Positions 61,401 through 64,000 of a stretch of DNA of 64,000 nt are shown here, one piece after another (within the stretch, counting starts at the first letter, position 1; every line of letters begins with the position of its first letter). The stretch is from contig CM032805.1 of the NCBI GenBank assembly GCA_019155185.1, positions 16,335,942-16,399,941 of the forward strand, given 5' to 3'. The notes under the pieces are model-generated. The model saw only the letters and a list, made by a program, of their open reading frames with translations. It ran no database searches and was not told the origin of the DNA. A program made the translations under genes and the position numbers. Origin of the DNA: Beaufortia kweichowensis (Eukaryota; Chordata; Actinopteri; Cypriniformes; Gastromyzontidae).

Positions 61401-63811
61401 TACAAATCTTGGTTAATTTTATTTGTTAAACTACAGAATCCATATACTTAATATTCAAGTGCATTAAAAGTTTTCAGTTCAAGATGCAGTAAGGAATACC
61501 CATAATTACCTGAATGTTTTGATTATTTATAATTAATCAAAGAATAAGAACTGATGGGATATTTAAATAGTTGTCAATGTTTAAATAGTTCACAGAGGTT
61601 TTAACTCATTTAAGTATAATTAATGTTGTTTTACAGTAAAAAATCGGGTTCATCAATGTTTGACATTCTTAATTTCTTTCTATATTTATAATATTATTAA
61701 GTACATAAAAAAGCACAAAGATAAGTCACCTTAACAATTTAAGTTCAATCTACACTAAGTTACATACAAGTTTTAGAAGACACCAAAGTTAAGAAACAGG
61801 TTTTGCACTATTAAACAAGTACAGTTAACTTACTAGGGTTTCAGTGTATACTTCATTTCATGACCTGCGTACTATTTTACAATACATGCATTTTAAAGTT
61901 TAGTATGCTGTGTTGAGTCACATGACTTTTCTCTTGTGTTAATCTTGTAAAGGTTATGCACGGAGAGCTGATATCTCACCGTCAGAATGTAGACAAGCTC
62001 GCCGAGCAGCAACAGAGTAAATACTTGGACTTGTACACTATACTTCCATCAGAGATCTCTATGCAGCTCGCTGAAGTCTCTCTGGCTCTGGGGTCCATTG
62101 AAGACCAGGTACATACATAGATTTTATGACAAAAGGTTTTCATTTTAGTGTCTATGGAGTGTAGCCTTTGAATCCCATTTATTTGATGTCATAAAAACTA
62201 AAGTTGATGAAACACATTTCCATGTTTAGCAAAGTAACATTTGTAACACTTCTACTATTAAAACCGATGTATTAATTGTTTCATCTTTTGTTAAGATACA
62301 AGCCAAAGAGCGAGACATCCAGAAGTCCAGAGTTATCAAAGAAGAGTTCAGTTCCAGAATTCACGATGTGTCTGAAAAAATGAAGGCCATTTCCACAGCG
62401 CTAAAGGAAAGAGCCACCGACATCGATCAGGCTAAAGACGAGGCCAGAGTATGTGTCGCAAACTAATTATAATCTTTATTGATGACTCGAATCGATGATG
62501 TCTCGATGTCTTTCTAAGATAACAATTATCACCCTCGACTGTCTTTTTCCAGCATCTCTGTGATGAACTTGATGTGTGTGGTAGAACACTAGCCGAGCTG
62601 GAAGCTGCCGTGCAGGACTTTGGTCGTCGTAACCCTCTCATAGCCAGACAGCTGTCTGATGCCATCGGCAAATTACGAGAGATTCATCATCACACACTTC
62701 GCCTGGCCGAGTATAAGACTATATGGCTGAAGAAAGTAAGAAGATGTTTTGTTTTTCACAAATGAAATTACATAAGTGATGCAAGATATATAGTACCAGT
62801 TAAACTAACATTTTAGAATAGTATTGAACTCATCAAAACCATGAAATAACACAATTGTAACTGTGTGAAATAAATCATACTCTTGACATTTTATCATTCA
62901 GCTTCTTAAGGGTCTCAACCTGAGAAGCTTTTTAAACAGAACTGAAAGGATTTCTATCTATGCTGGACTCTTATTAACTGCTTTTTATTCATTATTTGAT
63001 CCATGTAATGTAATTCATGTAAAACAAAATTTTAGTTTTCTAATAAATAAATGAATATGTTGGCACAATTATATTTTTGTCTACACAAGTAATTTCAAAC
63101 AGCTTCAGATTAAAAGCTTTTTAAAATGATGAGAGACACATTTGTCAATTGTCTCTAAACTTTTGACTATTACTGTAATGTCGTCTTCTCTCAAGGCCGA
63201 GGCGCATCTAGATGAATACAATGAGATGTTTGAGTTCATAGTGAAGTGGACAGACAAAGCCAGGAGTCTGGAGAAAGCCAACATCATCTGGAACTCGTCG
63301 TCTCACCTGCAAGAGCAAATCAGGATGTATCAGGTGAACTTCAATCTTTAATATTATAGAGTCTTTACTTGCCAGATTCACTTCTAAGTTACATCTCATA
63401 ATGTCTGCCTTTTTGGTTCCAGTCTGTTCTGCGCGAGTCGCACGAGCTCCACGGTGACCTGGAGGCCATGCAGGAGAAGGTGGAGATCCTCTCTGAGACG
63501 CTGCATGTGGAGGCTATGGGTCAGCAGGTGTCAGAACTGAGCCGTCACACTGATGAACTGGAGCAGAGCGTCAGATCTCGACTCCAGAGTTTACAGGACG
63601 CAGCAAAGGTCTGGACACGTTTCAGTCCGGCAATATTTTATATGTTATGTGTTGAACTAGCTCATTATGTTTGGCTTTTCTTCTGTAGGATATGGAGAGG
63701 TTGGAGGGGGAAGTGAAGACCTTGCATGTGTCTCTAGAGAAGGTTCAGGCCACGCTCACATCTCCAGAACTCGCCCGATTGAGTCTTAAGGAACAGCTGA
63801 CCCAGAGACAG
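11101..63811 (+). CDS. syne1: syne1, nesprin-1 giant (N-terminal two CH domains and about two-thirds of the spectrin rod), 3' end beyond window
   Basis: 87 consecutive coding exons (numbered here 1 to 4 and 5 to 88, counting an optional microexon as 5; exon 1b is an alternative first exon) encode about 5,685 residues. Nesprin-1 is the outer-nuclear-membrane component of the LINC complex: CH domains bind F-actin, a spectrin-repeat rod spans the cytoplasm, and a C-terminal KASH domain (not in this window) binds SUN proteins. Evidence: MNVMQRLQ then DEQESVQKRTFTKWINSHLA at the start, CH1 and CH2, then spectrin repeats that follow vertebrate SYNE1 exon by exon to SRSMTTVWQRWTRLR and ELARLSLKEQL-like sequence near the right edge. 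It is SYNE1 rather than SYNE2: the N-terminus, the SxYRGSP microexon and the rod all follow nesprin-1. Phases agree at every junction except for one missing base in exon 7. Coordinates of all exons are in the block entries. The gene continues past 64000. Confidence 0.96.
11561..11602 (+). repeat. 21-nt tandem duplication, two copies
   Basis: CAGTACAGTATCAAGAAGTA plus G occurs twice in direct succession with no mismatch (11561-11581 and 11582-11602). Confidence 0.85.
12464..12487 (+). repeat. (AT)n microsatellite
   Basis: Uninterrupted alternating AT run in syne1 intron 1. Confidence 0.9.
15537..15601 (+). repeat. (AATAG)n pentanucleotide microsatellite
   Basis: About 13 units of GAATA/AATAG with one short interruption (AATAATAG) in the middle. 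Confidence 0.92.
15706..15745 (+). repeat. GGTTGCTAGG short tandem words
   Basis: Two GGTTGCTAGG words spaced 22 nt apart (near 15706 and 15729). The same words occur at 24790-24850, and as reverse complements at 17333-17405 and 17648-17745. I recognise them as a dispersed cyprinid repeat. Confidence 0.6.
16199..16640 (+). promoter_or_regulatory. syne1: candidate alternative promoter and 5' UTR for syne1 exon 1b
   Basis: Upstream of the MAQFKK exon are a CRE-like TGACATCA (about 16199-16206), a GATTGG CCAAT motif near 16225, the GA tract, and a short upstream ORF from ATGG at 16256 (9 codons including stop). The GC content is higher than in the surrounding intron. No acceptor is needed if transcription starts here. 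This is inferred. Confidence 0.4.
16374..16470 (+). repeat. (GA)n tract in the 5' flank or UTR of syne1 exon 1b
   Basis: About 95 bp of nearly perfect GA repeats with a few GGG interruptions, ending about 170 bp before the exon 1b ATG. The opposite strand reads as an SLSLSL low-complexity ORF and is not a gene. Confidence 0.92.
16641..16704 (+). CDS. syne1: syne1 exon 1b, alternative first coding exon (MAQFKKTTSLNL...)
   Basis: An ATG at 16641 in good context (gcaaacaATGG) opens 21 codons plus one base (MAQFKKTTSLNL...GFFQYLR) and ends at a perfect donor (CCGCG then gtaagt). It leaves the same phase as exon 1, so splicing to 18178 gives ...FFQYLR-DEQESVQKRTF in frame and keeps CH1 intact. 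Its ending FQYLRDEQ parallels MQRLQDEQ of the canonical exon. It therefore looks like a true alternative start, not a cryptic ORF. I do not recall this peptide from mammalian nesprin-1. Confidence 0.65.
17333..17760 (-). repeat. GTTGCTAGG-type repeat split by a second repeat
   Basis: AGCAACACCC and GCAACGCCCTGG words occur at 17333-17405 and again at 17648-17745. The teleost GACGCTTTTATCC repeat sits between them (17452-17647). The arrangement suggests that the latter inserted into an older element. Confidence 0.5.
17452..17647 (+). repeat. teleost dispersed repeat (GACGCTTTTATCCAAAGC), near full length
   Basis: It starts ACATTTACATTTATTCATTT and has the CGACGCTTTTATCCAAAGC core. It continues with GGTGTCTTGCTCAAGGGCAC, TGGTTGCAAGTCCAACTCTC and TAACCACTAGGCTAC. 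It is the longest of the four copies in the window and lies in the intron after exon 1b. Confidence 0.75.
18178..21754 (+). CDS. syne1: syne1 exons 2-4, first part of CH1
   Basis: Exons 18178-18239, 21392-21487 and 21671-21754. They encode DEQESVQKRTFTKWINSHLA, then HKPPLEVNDLFEDIKDG...LLALLEVLSGQRL, then PCEQGRQLKRIHWVSNIG...LKFLEGRR. This is the first part of calponin-homology domain 1 (about residues 28-103), with the KWIN and DLFEDIKDG signatures of actin-binding CH1 domains. All junctions are GT-AG and phases match. The intron 18240-21391 (3.2 kb) holds no further exon that I could support. Confidence 0.95.
18240..21391 (+). other. syne1 intron 2 (3.2 kb)
   Basis: AT-rich. No splice-bounded coding sequence, array or intact mobile element was recognised. 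Confidence 0.6.
21933..22205 (+). repeat. dispersed repeat starting TACAGTACCAGTCAAAAGTTTAG
   Basis: The ACAGTACCAGTCAAAAGTTT end and the following ACACAATTGACAGAAATGTTTCTCATCATC-like stretch recur, inverted, at the right end of 62789-63177. It is a fish repeat type I recognise; the element class is not assigned. Confidence 0.55.
22319..22339 (+). CDS. syne1: syne1 exon 5, conserved 7-codon microexon SVYRGSP
   Basis: 21 nt (TCTGTATACAGAGGATCTCC plus G) between tgtctcag and gtcagt, phase 0 on both sides. Human nesprin-1 has the same optional insert, SMYRGSP, at this CH1 position between LEGRK and IKLVN. Inclusion or skipping keeps the frame, so this is an alternative cassette within the actin-binding domain. 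It is too short for ORF finders. Confidence 0.85.
23232..23324 (+). CDS. syne1: syne1 exon 6, end of CH1
   Basis: 93 nt, IKLVNINATDIADGRPSIVL...WTIILYFQ, phase 0 both ends. DIADGRPSIVLGLIW is the hallmark C-terminal helix of CH1. Confidence 0.95.
23412..23589 (+). CDS. syne1: syne1 exon 7, CH1-CH2 linker, carries a 1-nt frameshift
   Basis: 178 nt from tttgcag to donor gtgtgt. The first part reads IEELTSNLPALQALSSSASS, then LDSMAD, in frame with exon 6. It then runs into RRAVHP and a TGA at about 23511-23513. From 23489 on, the next frame reads SETGSPPMKRKVVTKFQGNA and on to RWVQTTAT, which matches nesprin-1 and is the frame needed for exon 8. So one base is missing in 23475-23489, where human has DSIVSSET. 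Adding one base would give 179 nt and restore the phase. Of all exons checked, this is the only lesion. If real, it truncates the protein after CH1; a sequence error is equally possible. Confidence 0.88.
23667..25307 (+). CDS. syne1: syne1 exons 8-9, CH2
   Basis: Exons 23667-23863 and 25198-25307. They encode RLGIVVKDFGPSWRSGVAFH, SVIHAIRPDLVNMELV and the LDPE-DVDVDKPDEKSIMTYV join, ending KHYPDPHQSEADGQQDE. This is CH2 (about residues 195-300) with the KDFxxSWRSGxAF and DVDKPDEKSIMTYV signatures. The acceptor of exon 8 is a short ctcaag. Confidence 0.95.
23864..25197 (+). other. syne1 intron between CH2 exons (1.3 kb)
   Basis: No coding exon. GGTTGCTAGG words occur at about 24790-24850, matching the dispersed repeat at 15706. 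The rest is AT-rich without recognisable structure. Confidence 0.6.
25547..25594 (+). CDS. syne1: syne1 exon 10, 16-codon linker exon
   Basis: 48 nt, LARSIPTFALSIPTLQ, between tttgtag and gtaaga, phase 0 both ends. It aligns with human ILPGFPSFANSVQNF just after CH2. It is a short in-frame exon and so could be skipped. Confidence 0.8.
26133..26165 (+). CDS. syne1: syne1 exon 11, candidate 11-codon microexon YDPQDIELMLE
   Basis: 33 nt between cctggacag and gtatgt, phase 0 both ends, placed between the post-CH2 linker and the first rod exon. It stays open in frame and is acidic. I cannot place it in human nesprin-1, so it may be fish-specific or optional. It is too short to prove from coding statistics. 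Confidence 0.5.
26370..29852 (+). CDS. syne1: syne1 exons 12-19, start of spectrin rod
   Basis: Exons 26370-26477, 26567-26704, 27600-27764, 27875-27987, 28458-28626, 28716-28812, 29407-29609, 29688-29852. Landmarks are REERKVLREVKVWLDQLERD, FRVQYEMRKKQIESLLQPVH, VNGVPVPPDQLQDMAER, KLKSWIIKYGRPDSVELLLQ, LSVEVRSVRSMLEEVICNW, SLQAWLEDAEKMLNQSE, and HWIQQHMDMNDAGNFLIETC followed by LLLNGRWRELF. These are among the most conserved rod sequences of nesprin-1. All junctions are GT-AG and phases are continuous. Confidence 0.95.
26990..27060 (+). repeat. dispersed repeat copy, inverted partner at 61501-61560
   Basis: CATCAGTTCTTATTCTTTGA followed by AATAATCAAAATATTCAGGT. The reverse complement of the same blocks is found at 61501-61560. 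It lies in the intron 26705-27599. Confidence 0.5.
30176..33146 (+). CDS. syne1: syne1 exons 20-29, spectrin repeats
   Basis: Exons 30176-30328, 30908-31051, 31134-31301, 31415-31573, 31751-31915, 32008-32142, 32265-32423, 32506-32714, 32798-32906, 32982-33146. Exon sizes of 109-209 nt follow the usual half- or one-repeat pattern. Landmarks are EWKRHVEANSSLMKRFEESR, QRVLNAFLKACDELTDILPE, LHKQWKD, EKGPQTLCEKRLQHMEELC and YQKLMQHPDKWKEF. These match human nesprin-1 in order. All introns are GT-AG and the frame is intact. Confidence 0.95.
33177..33413 (+). repeat. dispersed repeat, ACACTTTACAGTAAGG / TTAACATTAGTTAA family
   Basis: It begins AACACTTTACAGTAAGG and contains repeated CATTAGTTAATGCATTTGCT and TTAACATTAGTTAACGC words. 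Same family as 1673-1912. It starts about 30 nt after the donor of exon 29. Confidence 0.65.
33975..37921 (+). CDS. syne1: syne1 exons 30-40, spectrin repeats
   Basis: Exons 33975-34142, 34231-34407, 34497-34637, 35134-35294, 35391-35541, 35887-36114, 36203-36301, 36391-36578, 36653-36770, 37477-37643, 37768-37921. Landmarks are EAQQLLLLYEQQLKRLRLKR, MKAQWDSFGNEFEAFSMWIT, EREKELDVL, SGESARIKARLTQIGRYWEE and SETYKTLQEHMD, each with a clear nesprin-1 counterpart. Exon 33 ends GA and exon 34 starts C, giving D at the join. Exon 30 begins TCG right after gtgtag. The frame is continuous throughout. Confidence 0.94.
34806..34915 (+). mobile_element. short palindromic relic of the AAAGGGATAGTTCACCC MITE
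   Basis: AAAAGTTCACCCAGTAATAG at the left and GTGAACTATTCCGTTAA at the right are decayed inverted termini. Between them, CCCCAATGACTTGACCATAG is mirrored by CTATGGAAAGTCAATGGGG. It lies in the intron between exons 32 and 33. Confidence 0.6.
38216..39500 (+). repeat. 1.3-kb TTTTAG/TTCTAG tandem array in syne1 intron 40
   Basis: Imperfect tandem repeats of 6-7 nt, mostly TTTTAG, TTTTTAG, TTCTAG and longer TTTAGTTTATACTTTTAG combinations, run almost without break. The top strand is nearly free of C apart from CTAG and ACTTTT words in the flanks (about 38216-38500 and 39170-39500). The core (about 38505-39170) shows many AGCCTTAG/GCCTTAG variants. It fills most of the 1.8-kb intron between exons 40 and 41. 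Confidence 0.92.
39755..40664 (+). CDS. syne1: syne1 exons 41-42, including a 626-nt multi-repeat exon
   Basis: Exons 39755-40380 (626 nt, 208 codons plus two bases) and 40485-40664. Exon 41 encodes EKKEALQKHSTVKQDLHEQT through LEAFLHTHSMAGSVLRGLRQ and NLLGSKQSEAEALGALW to KEPNVLTLQQR. It spans about two spectrin repeats without an intron, while its neighbours split each repeat. Exon 42 continues LRFFNQLEDELQSHQHEEQW. The human counterpart has VFNQLEDELNSHEHE. The donor of exon 42 is weak (AGAG then gtctga). Confidence 0.94.
40925..43277 (+). CDS. syne1: syne1 exons 43-51, spectrin repeats
   Basis: Exons 40925-41075, 41157-41315, 41399-41575, 41669-41761, 41848-42051, 42133-42340, 42419-42531, 42835-43040, 43128-43277. 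Landmarks are LERFSSKGKQLLSELNRIPD, VKTEMDATVDQWLDVSEKIE, QTSIDSARESLNTLCRKY and LTDLIKKYETVNQLC. The exon 45 donor is uncertain: GAA then gtcaag (end 41575), or AAG then gcatgt (end 41581, a GC donor). Both keep phase 0. Alignment length against human favours 41575. The remaining junctions are standard. Confidence 0.93.
43376..43393 (+). repeat. short (AT)n run
   Basis: Alternating AT run in the intron between exons 51 and 52. Confidence 0.85.
43605..45900 (+). CDS. syne1: syne1 exons 52-56, spectrin repeats
   Basis: Exons 43605-43896, 43994-44166, 44827-45136, 45307-45471, 45544-45900. The near-identical nesprin-1 block DILLMKGEGEVKLNMTVGKG lies in exon 53. Exon 55 has LNDWLTSAKEELQRWSDMSG. 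Exons 54 and 56 are large (310 and 357 nt) and GC-rich compared with the AT-rich introns. In exon 56 the long minus-strand reading frame is a shadow of the coding strand. Confidence 0.94.
46187..46325 (+). repeat. dispersed repeat copy, inverted partner at 63875-64000
   Basis: GACATTTGTGAGATTTCTGA, CTCAGGAGAAATTTCTGAGA and AAGTTTCCATTTGCTCTTCA are found as the reverse complement at the right edge of the window. It lies in the intron between exons 56 and 57. Confidence 0.6.
46407..49261 (+). CDS. syne1: syne1 exons 57-63, spectrin repeats
   Basis: Exons 46407-46543, 46657-46834, 46913-47095, 47528-47671, 48061-48216, 48854-49018, 49089-49261. Landmarks are KSQLNDLCRFSRDLGAQSER, DFQQWLVSAKINTAKCFDVP, FVHRVSQLSAQYLALSNLTK and RQEKEIQLKMLMTRGESVQ, each close to human nesprin-1. 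All junctions are GT-AG and phases are continuous. Confidence 0.94.
49552..49790 (+). mobile_element. decayed AAAGGGATAGTTCACCC-type palindromic MITE
   Basis: ATTTATTCACCCTCATATAC, GAACACAAAAGAAGATATTT, CCCCCATTGACTTTCATTG and ACCACTGAGACATTTCTTAA are recognisable. The termini have eroded. It lies in the intron between exons 63 and 64. Confidence 0.65.
49916..51128 (+). CDS. syne1: syne1 exons 64-67, spectrin repeats
   Basis: Exons 49916-50069, 50156-50299, 50375-50857, 50973-51128. Landmarks are QLEGALSQWTSYQEDVRQFV, EHYVTQLEIQDLQERYGIMK, LQELQVHCTEGQALLNTLLV and ATQLTSRYHALLLHLL. Exon 66 (483 nt, 161 codons) is one of the larger rod exons. The exon 67 donor (gtacag) lies about 10 nt before a CA-rich array. 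Confidence 0.94.
51140..51770 (+). repeat. CA-rich higher-order tandem array in syne1 intron 67
   Basis: A dense CACACAATCACACATACAGA pattern with a 20-22 nt short period. It is organised into a longer unit marked by CAATCTCACAGACAAAGAAA then CAAACACAATCACTCACACA at about 51200, 51350, 51438 and 51625. The reading frames through it encode only THT/HN low-complexity peptides, so it is not coding. Confidence 0.9.
51921..56182 (+). CDS. syne1: syne1 exons 68-76, spectrin repeats
   Basis: Exons 51921-52094, 52187-52513, 53240-53392, 53464-53631, 53703-53879, 53963-54109, 54748-54873, 54962-55138, 55917-56182. Landmarks are EHEDYNGELQEVEKWLLQMS, SRLVTSD, TRDSYSAICSTAQR-VYQSLD, KHVSHQDTLQQCKTWLS, LRALQEQASTYLDLVCSVCD and REEDLQRTKEYHDCITAMEA. 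They follow human nesprin-1 closely. Introns 52514-53239, 54110-54747 and 55139-55916 contain no further exon. Confidence 0.94.
55508..55850 (+). mobile_element. palindromic AT-rich MITE (CACTG(A/C)AAAA...GACAAAAT type)
   Basis: The left half has CTTACTTAGTATTTCTGTCTT and TTAGGTGAGTTTAGGGTTAA. The right half has TTTTTCTTACCCCATTGGCA, AGCTTGTTTTAAGCTCTACC and ATACTGCAAAACGAGACAAA. The halves are diverged inverted repeats of each other. A related copy is at 59375-60000. I recognise the type from cyprinid genomes. It lies in the intron between exons 75 and 76. Confidence 0.6.
56328..58488 (+). CDS. syne1: syne1 exon 77, 2.16-kb exon encoding 720 residues of spectrin rod
   Basis: 2,161 nt from cttcaag to a GC donor. 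It encodes TDAESSSDHLEALRKLSIVL through LEDLKDQKQKVMYHLNLDDK, SHRLQ-like CSQRLQELEKVLVSRKYFK, WLKQADIVTFPEINLMNGDA, LNQKKEGFRSTGQPWRPEEM and ESFEDHQ, ending LSCKQ. This covers about residues 4273-4993, or six to seven spectrin repeats with no intron, far larger than any other exon here. The next exon begins ITLEQALVLCQKYH, and the join CKQ-ITLEQ parallels human TRQ-ATLTE. That fixes the donor at CAG then gcaaga (58489), a GC-AG intron. Continuing instead would add a few residues to a TGA at 58510. Confidence 0.95.
58588..61113 (+). CDS. syne1: syne1 exons 78-82, spectrin repeats
   Basis: Exons 58588-58925, 60080-60224, 60308-60526, 60607-60875, 60948-61113. Landmarks are CEWLEDAVGFLQQASLGVDV, QTVIELMNEAEKKLTEFS, GSDASKATISRSMTTVWQRW (nearly identical in human nesprin-1) and VKSWIQDSRELLLNPT. 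The intron 58926-60079 carries nested repeats. The other junctions are standard. Confidence 0.94.
59140..59205 (+). repeat. short copy of the GACGCTTTTATCCAAAGC repeat
   Basis: ACATTTACATCATTTGCATT leads into TTAGTTGACGCTTTTATCCA and AAGCAAATATTAGGAGACAA. It lies in the intron between exons 78 and 79 and is similar to the copy at 2770. Confidence 0.65.
59375..60000 (+). mobile_element. palindromic AT-rich MITE interrupted by a second MITE
   Basis: The left half (about 59375-59520) has AAATATCTACCAATGGTGTA. The right half (59814-60000) has TTTTTCTTACCTCAGTGGCA, TTCGTTTTAAGCATAAACTC and TACTGCAAAACAAGACAAAA. Same family as 55508-55850. The centre is occupied by the intact 59521-59813 element. 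Confidence 0.6.
59521..59813 (+). mobile_element. intact palindromic MITE with AAAGGGATAGTTCACCC termini
   Basis: Perfect 17-nt inverted termini, AAAGGGATAGTTCACCC and GGGTGAACTATCCCTTT, flank about 293 bp. The interior is itself near palindromic: GGAACACAAAAGAAGATATT with CACCCATTGACTTCCATTG on one side, mirrored by GTGAATGGGTGCCGG on the other. It encodes no protein, so any mobility depends on a transposase elsewhere. No clear target-site duplication was seen. Confidence 0.85.
61114..61952 (+). other. syne1 intron between exons 82 and 83
   Basis: AT-rich. It holds an inverted repeat copy at about 61501-61560 (partner of 26990-27060). No exon was found. Confidence 0.55.
61953..63811 (+). 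CDS. syne1: syne1 exons 83-88, last exons in window
   Basis: Exons 61953-62108, 62296-62448, 62553-62735, 63196-63333, 63423-63608, 63689-63811. Landmarks are KYLDLYTILPSEISMQLAEV, ELEAAVQDFGRRNPLIARQL, LDEYNEMFEFIVKWTDKARS, LQSLQDAAKDMERLEGEVK and SPELARLSLKEQLTQRQ. These correspond to human nesprin-1 up to SLKEQLSHRQ, about two-thirds of the way along the giant isoform. Exon 88 ends at gtaatg (phase 0), and the next exon is beyond 64000. Confidence 0.94.
62789..63177 (-). repeat. dispersed repeat with TACAGTAATAGTCAAAAGTTTAG end (inverted)
   Basis: Read on the minus strand, it starts TACAGTAATAGTCAAAAGTT, then TAGAGACAATTGACAAATGT. This matches the start of 21933-22205 in the opposite orientation. 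Its other end reads TATAGTACCAGTTAAAC on the plus strand. It fills most of the intron before exon 86. Confidence 0.5.
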
Positions 63812-63874
63812 GTAATGTGTTTGTGCTTTAATCCTCATTTTGATTTATAATATAACTGTTATAAAAATAACAGA

Positions 63875-64000
63875 TGAGATCAGTTATTCTCCCTAGACAT
63901 CAATGAGATTACATAAAGATCAAATGGAAACTTGTTTAAGTCTCATCAGCGTCTCAGATATTTCTCCTGAGAAAAAGAGTCAGAAATCTCATAAGTGTCT
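63875..64000 (-). repeat. dispersed repeat copy, inverted partner of 46187-46325
   Basis: Its reverse complement contains GAGATTTCTGACTCTTTTTC, TCAGGAGAAATATCTGAGAC and AAGTTTCCATTTGATCTTTA. It runs off the right edge within the syne1 intron after exon 88. Confidence 0.6.

Overview
The window looks like a chromosome segment from a teleost fish, most likely a cyprinid. The genes are vertebrate and have canonical GT-AG introns of about 70 bp to 5.5 kb. The introns carry repeats that I recognise as typical of cyprinid genomes: the AAAGGGATAGTTCACCC palindromic MITE, the GACGCTTTTATCCAAAGC repeat and the 'TTAACATTAGTTAA' repeat. No prokaryotic gene, CRISPR array, rRNA or tRNA was seen.

Layout. 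(1) About 500-6400, minus strand: the 5' part of tulp4 (tubby-like protein 4). Ten coding exons give 582 residues with a WD40 region, a SOCS box and the first part of the tubby domain. The gene runs off the left edge. Two further upstream exons could add in-frame N-terminal extensions. (2) 8078-9011, minus strand: a complete two-exon myct1 (MYC target protein 1), 189 aa. (3) About 10.0-63.8 kb, plus strand: the 5' two-thirds of syne1 (nesprin-1 giant). I placed 87 consecutive coding exons plus one alternative first exon. Together they encode about 5,685 residues: paired CH domains for actin binding, then a very long spectrin-repeat rod. The C-terminal rod and the KASH domain lie beyond the right edge. 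myct1 and syne1 are head to head with about 2 kb between their start codons, the same arrangement as in human.

The syne1 reading frame was checked exon by exon. Exon lengths and intron phases agree everywhere except at one point, in the CH1-CH2 linker exon (23412-23589), where a single base is missing. The summed coding length is 17,054 nt, one short of a multiple of three, as expected from that one lesion. It is either a real frameshift or an assembly error.

Points worth following up: an alternative syne1 first exon (MAQFKKTT...) behind a GA tract; a conserved 7-codon microexon in CH1 and an unfamiliar 11-codon microexon after CH2; a clear GC-AG intron after the 2.16-kb exon; a 1.3-kb TTTTAG array with an odd C-rich core; a CA-rich higher-order array beginning just after a splice donor; and nested MITEs. 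I found no unknown multi-gene system. The novelty lies in gene structure and repeats.
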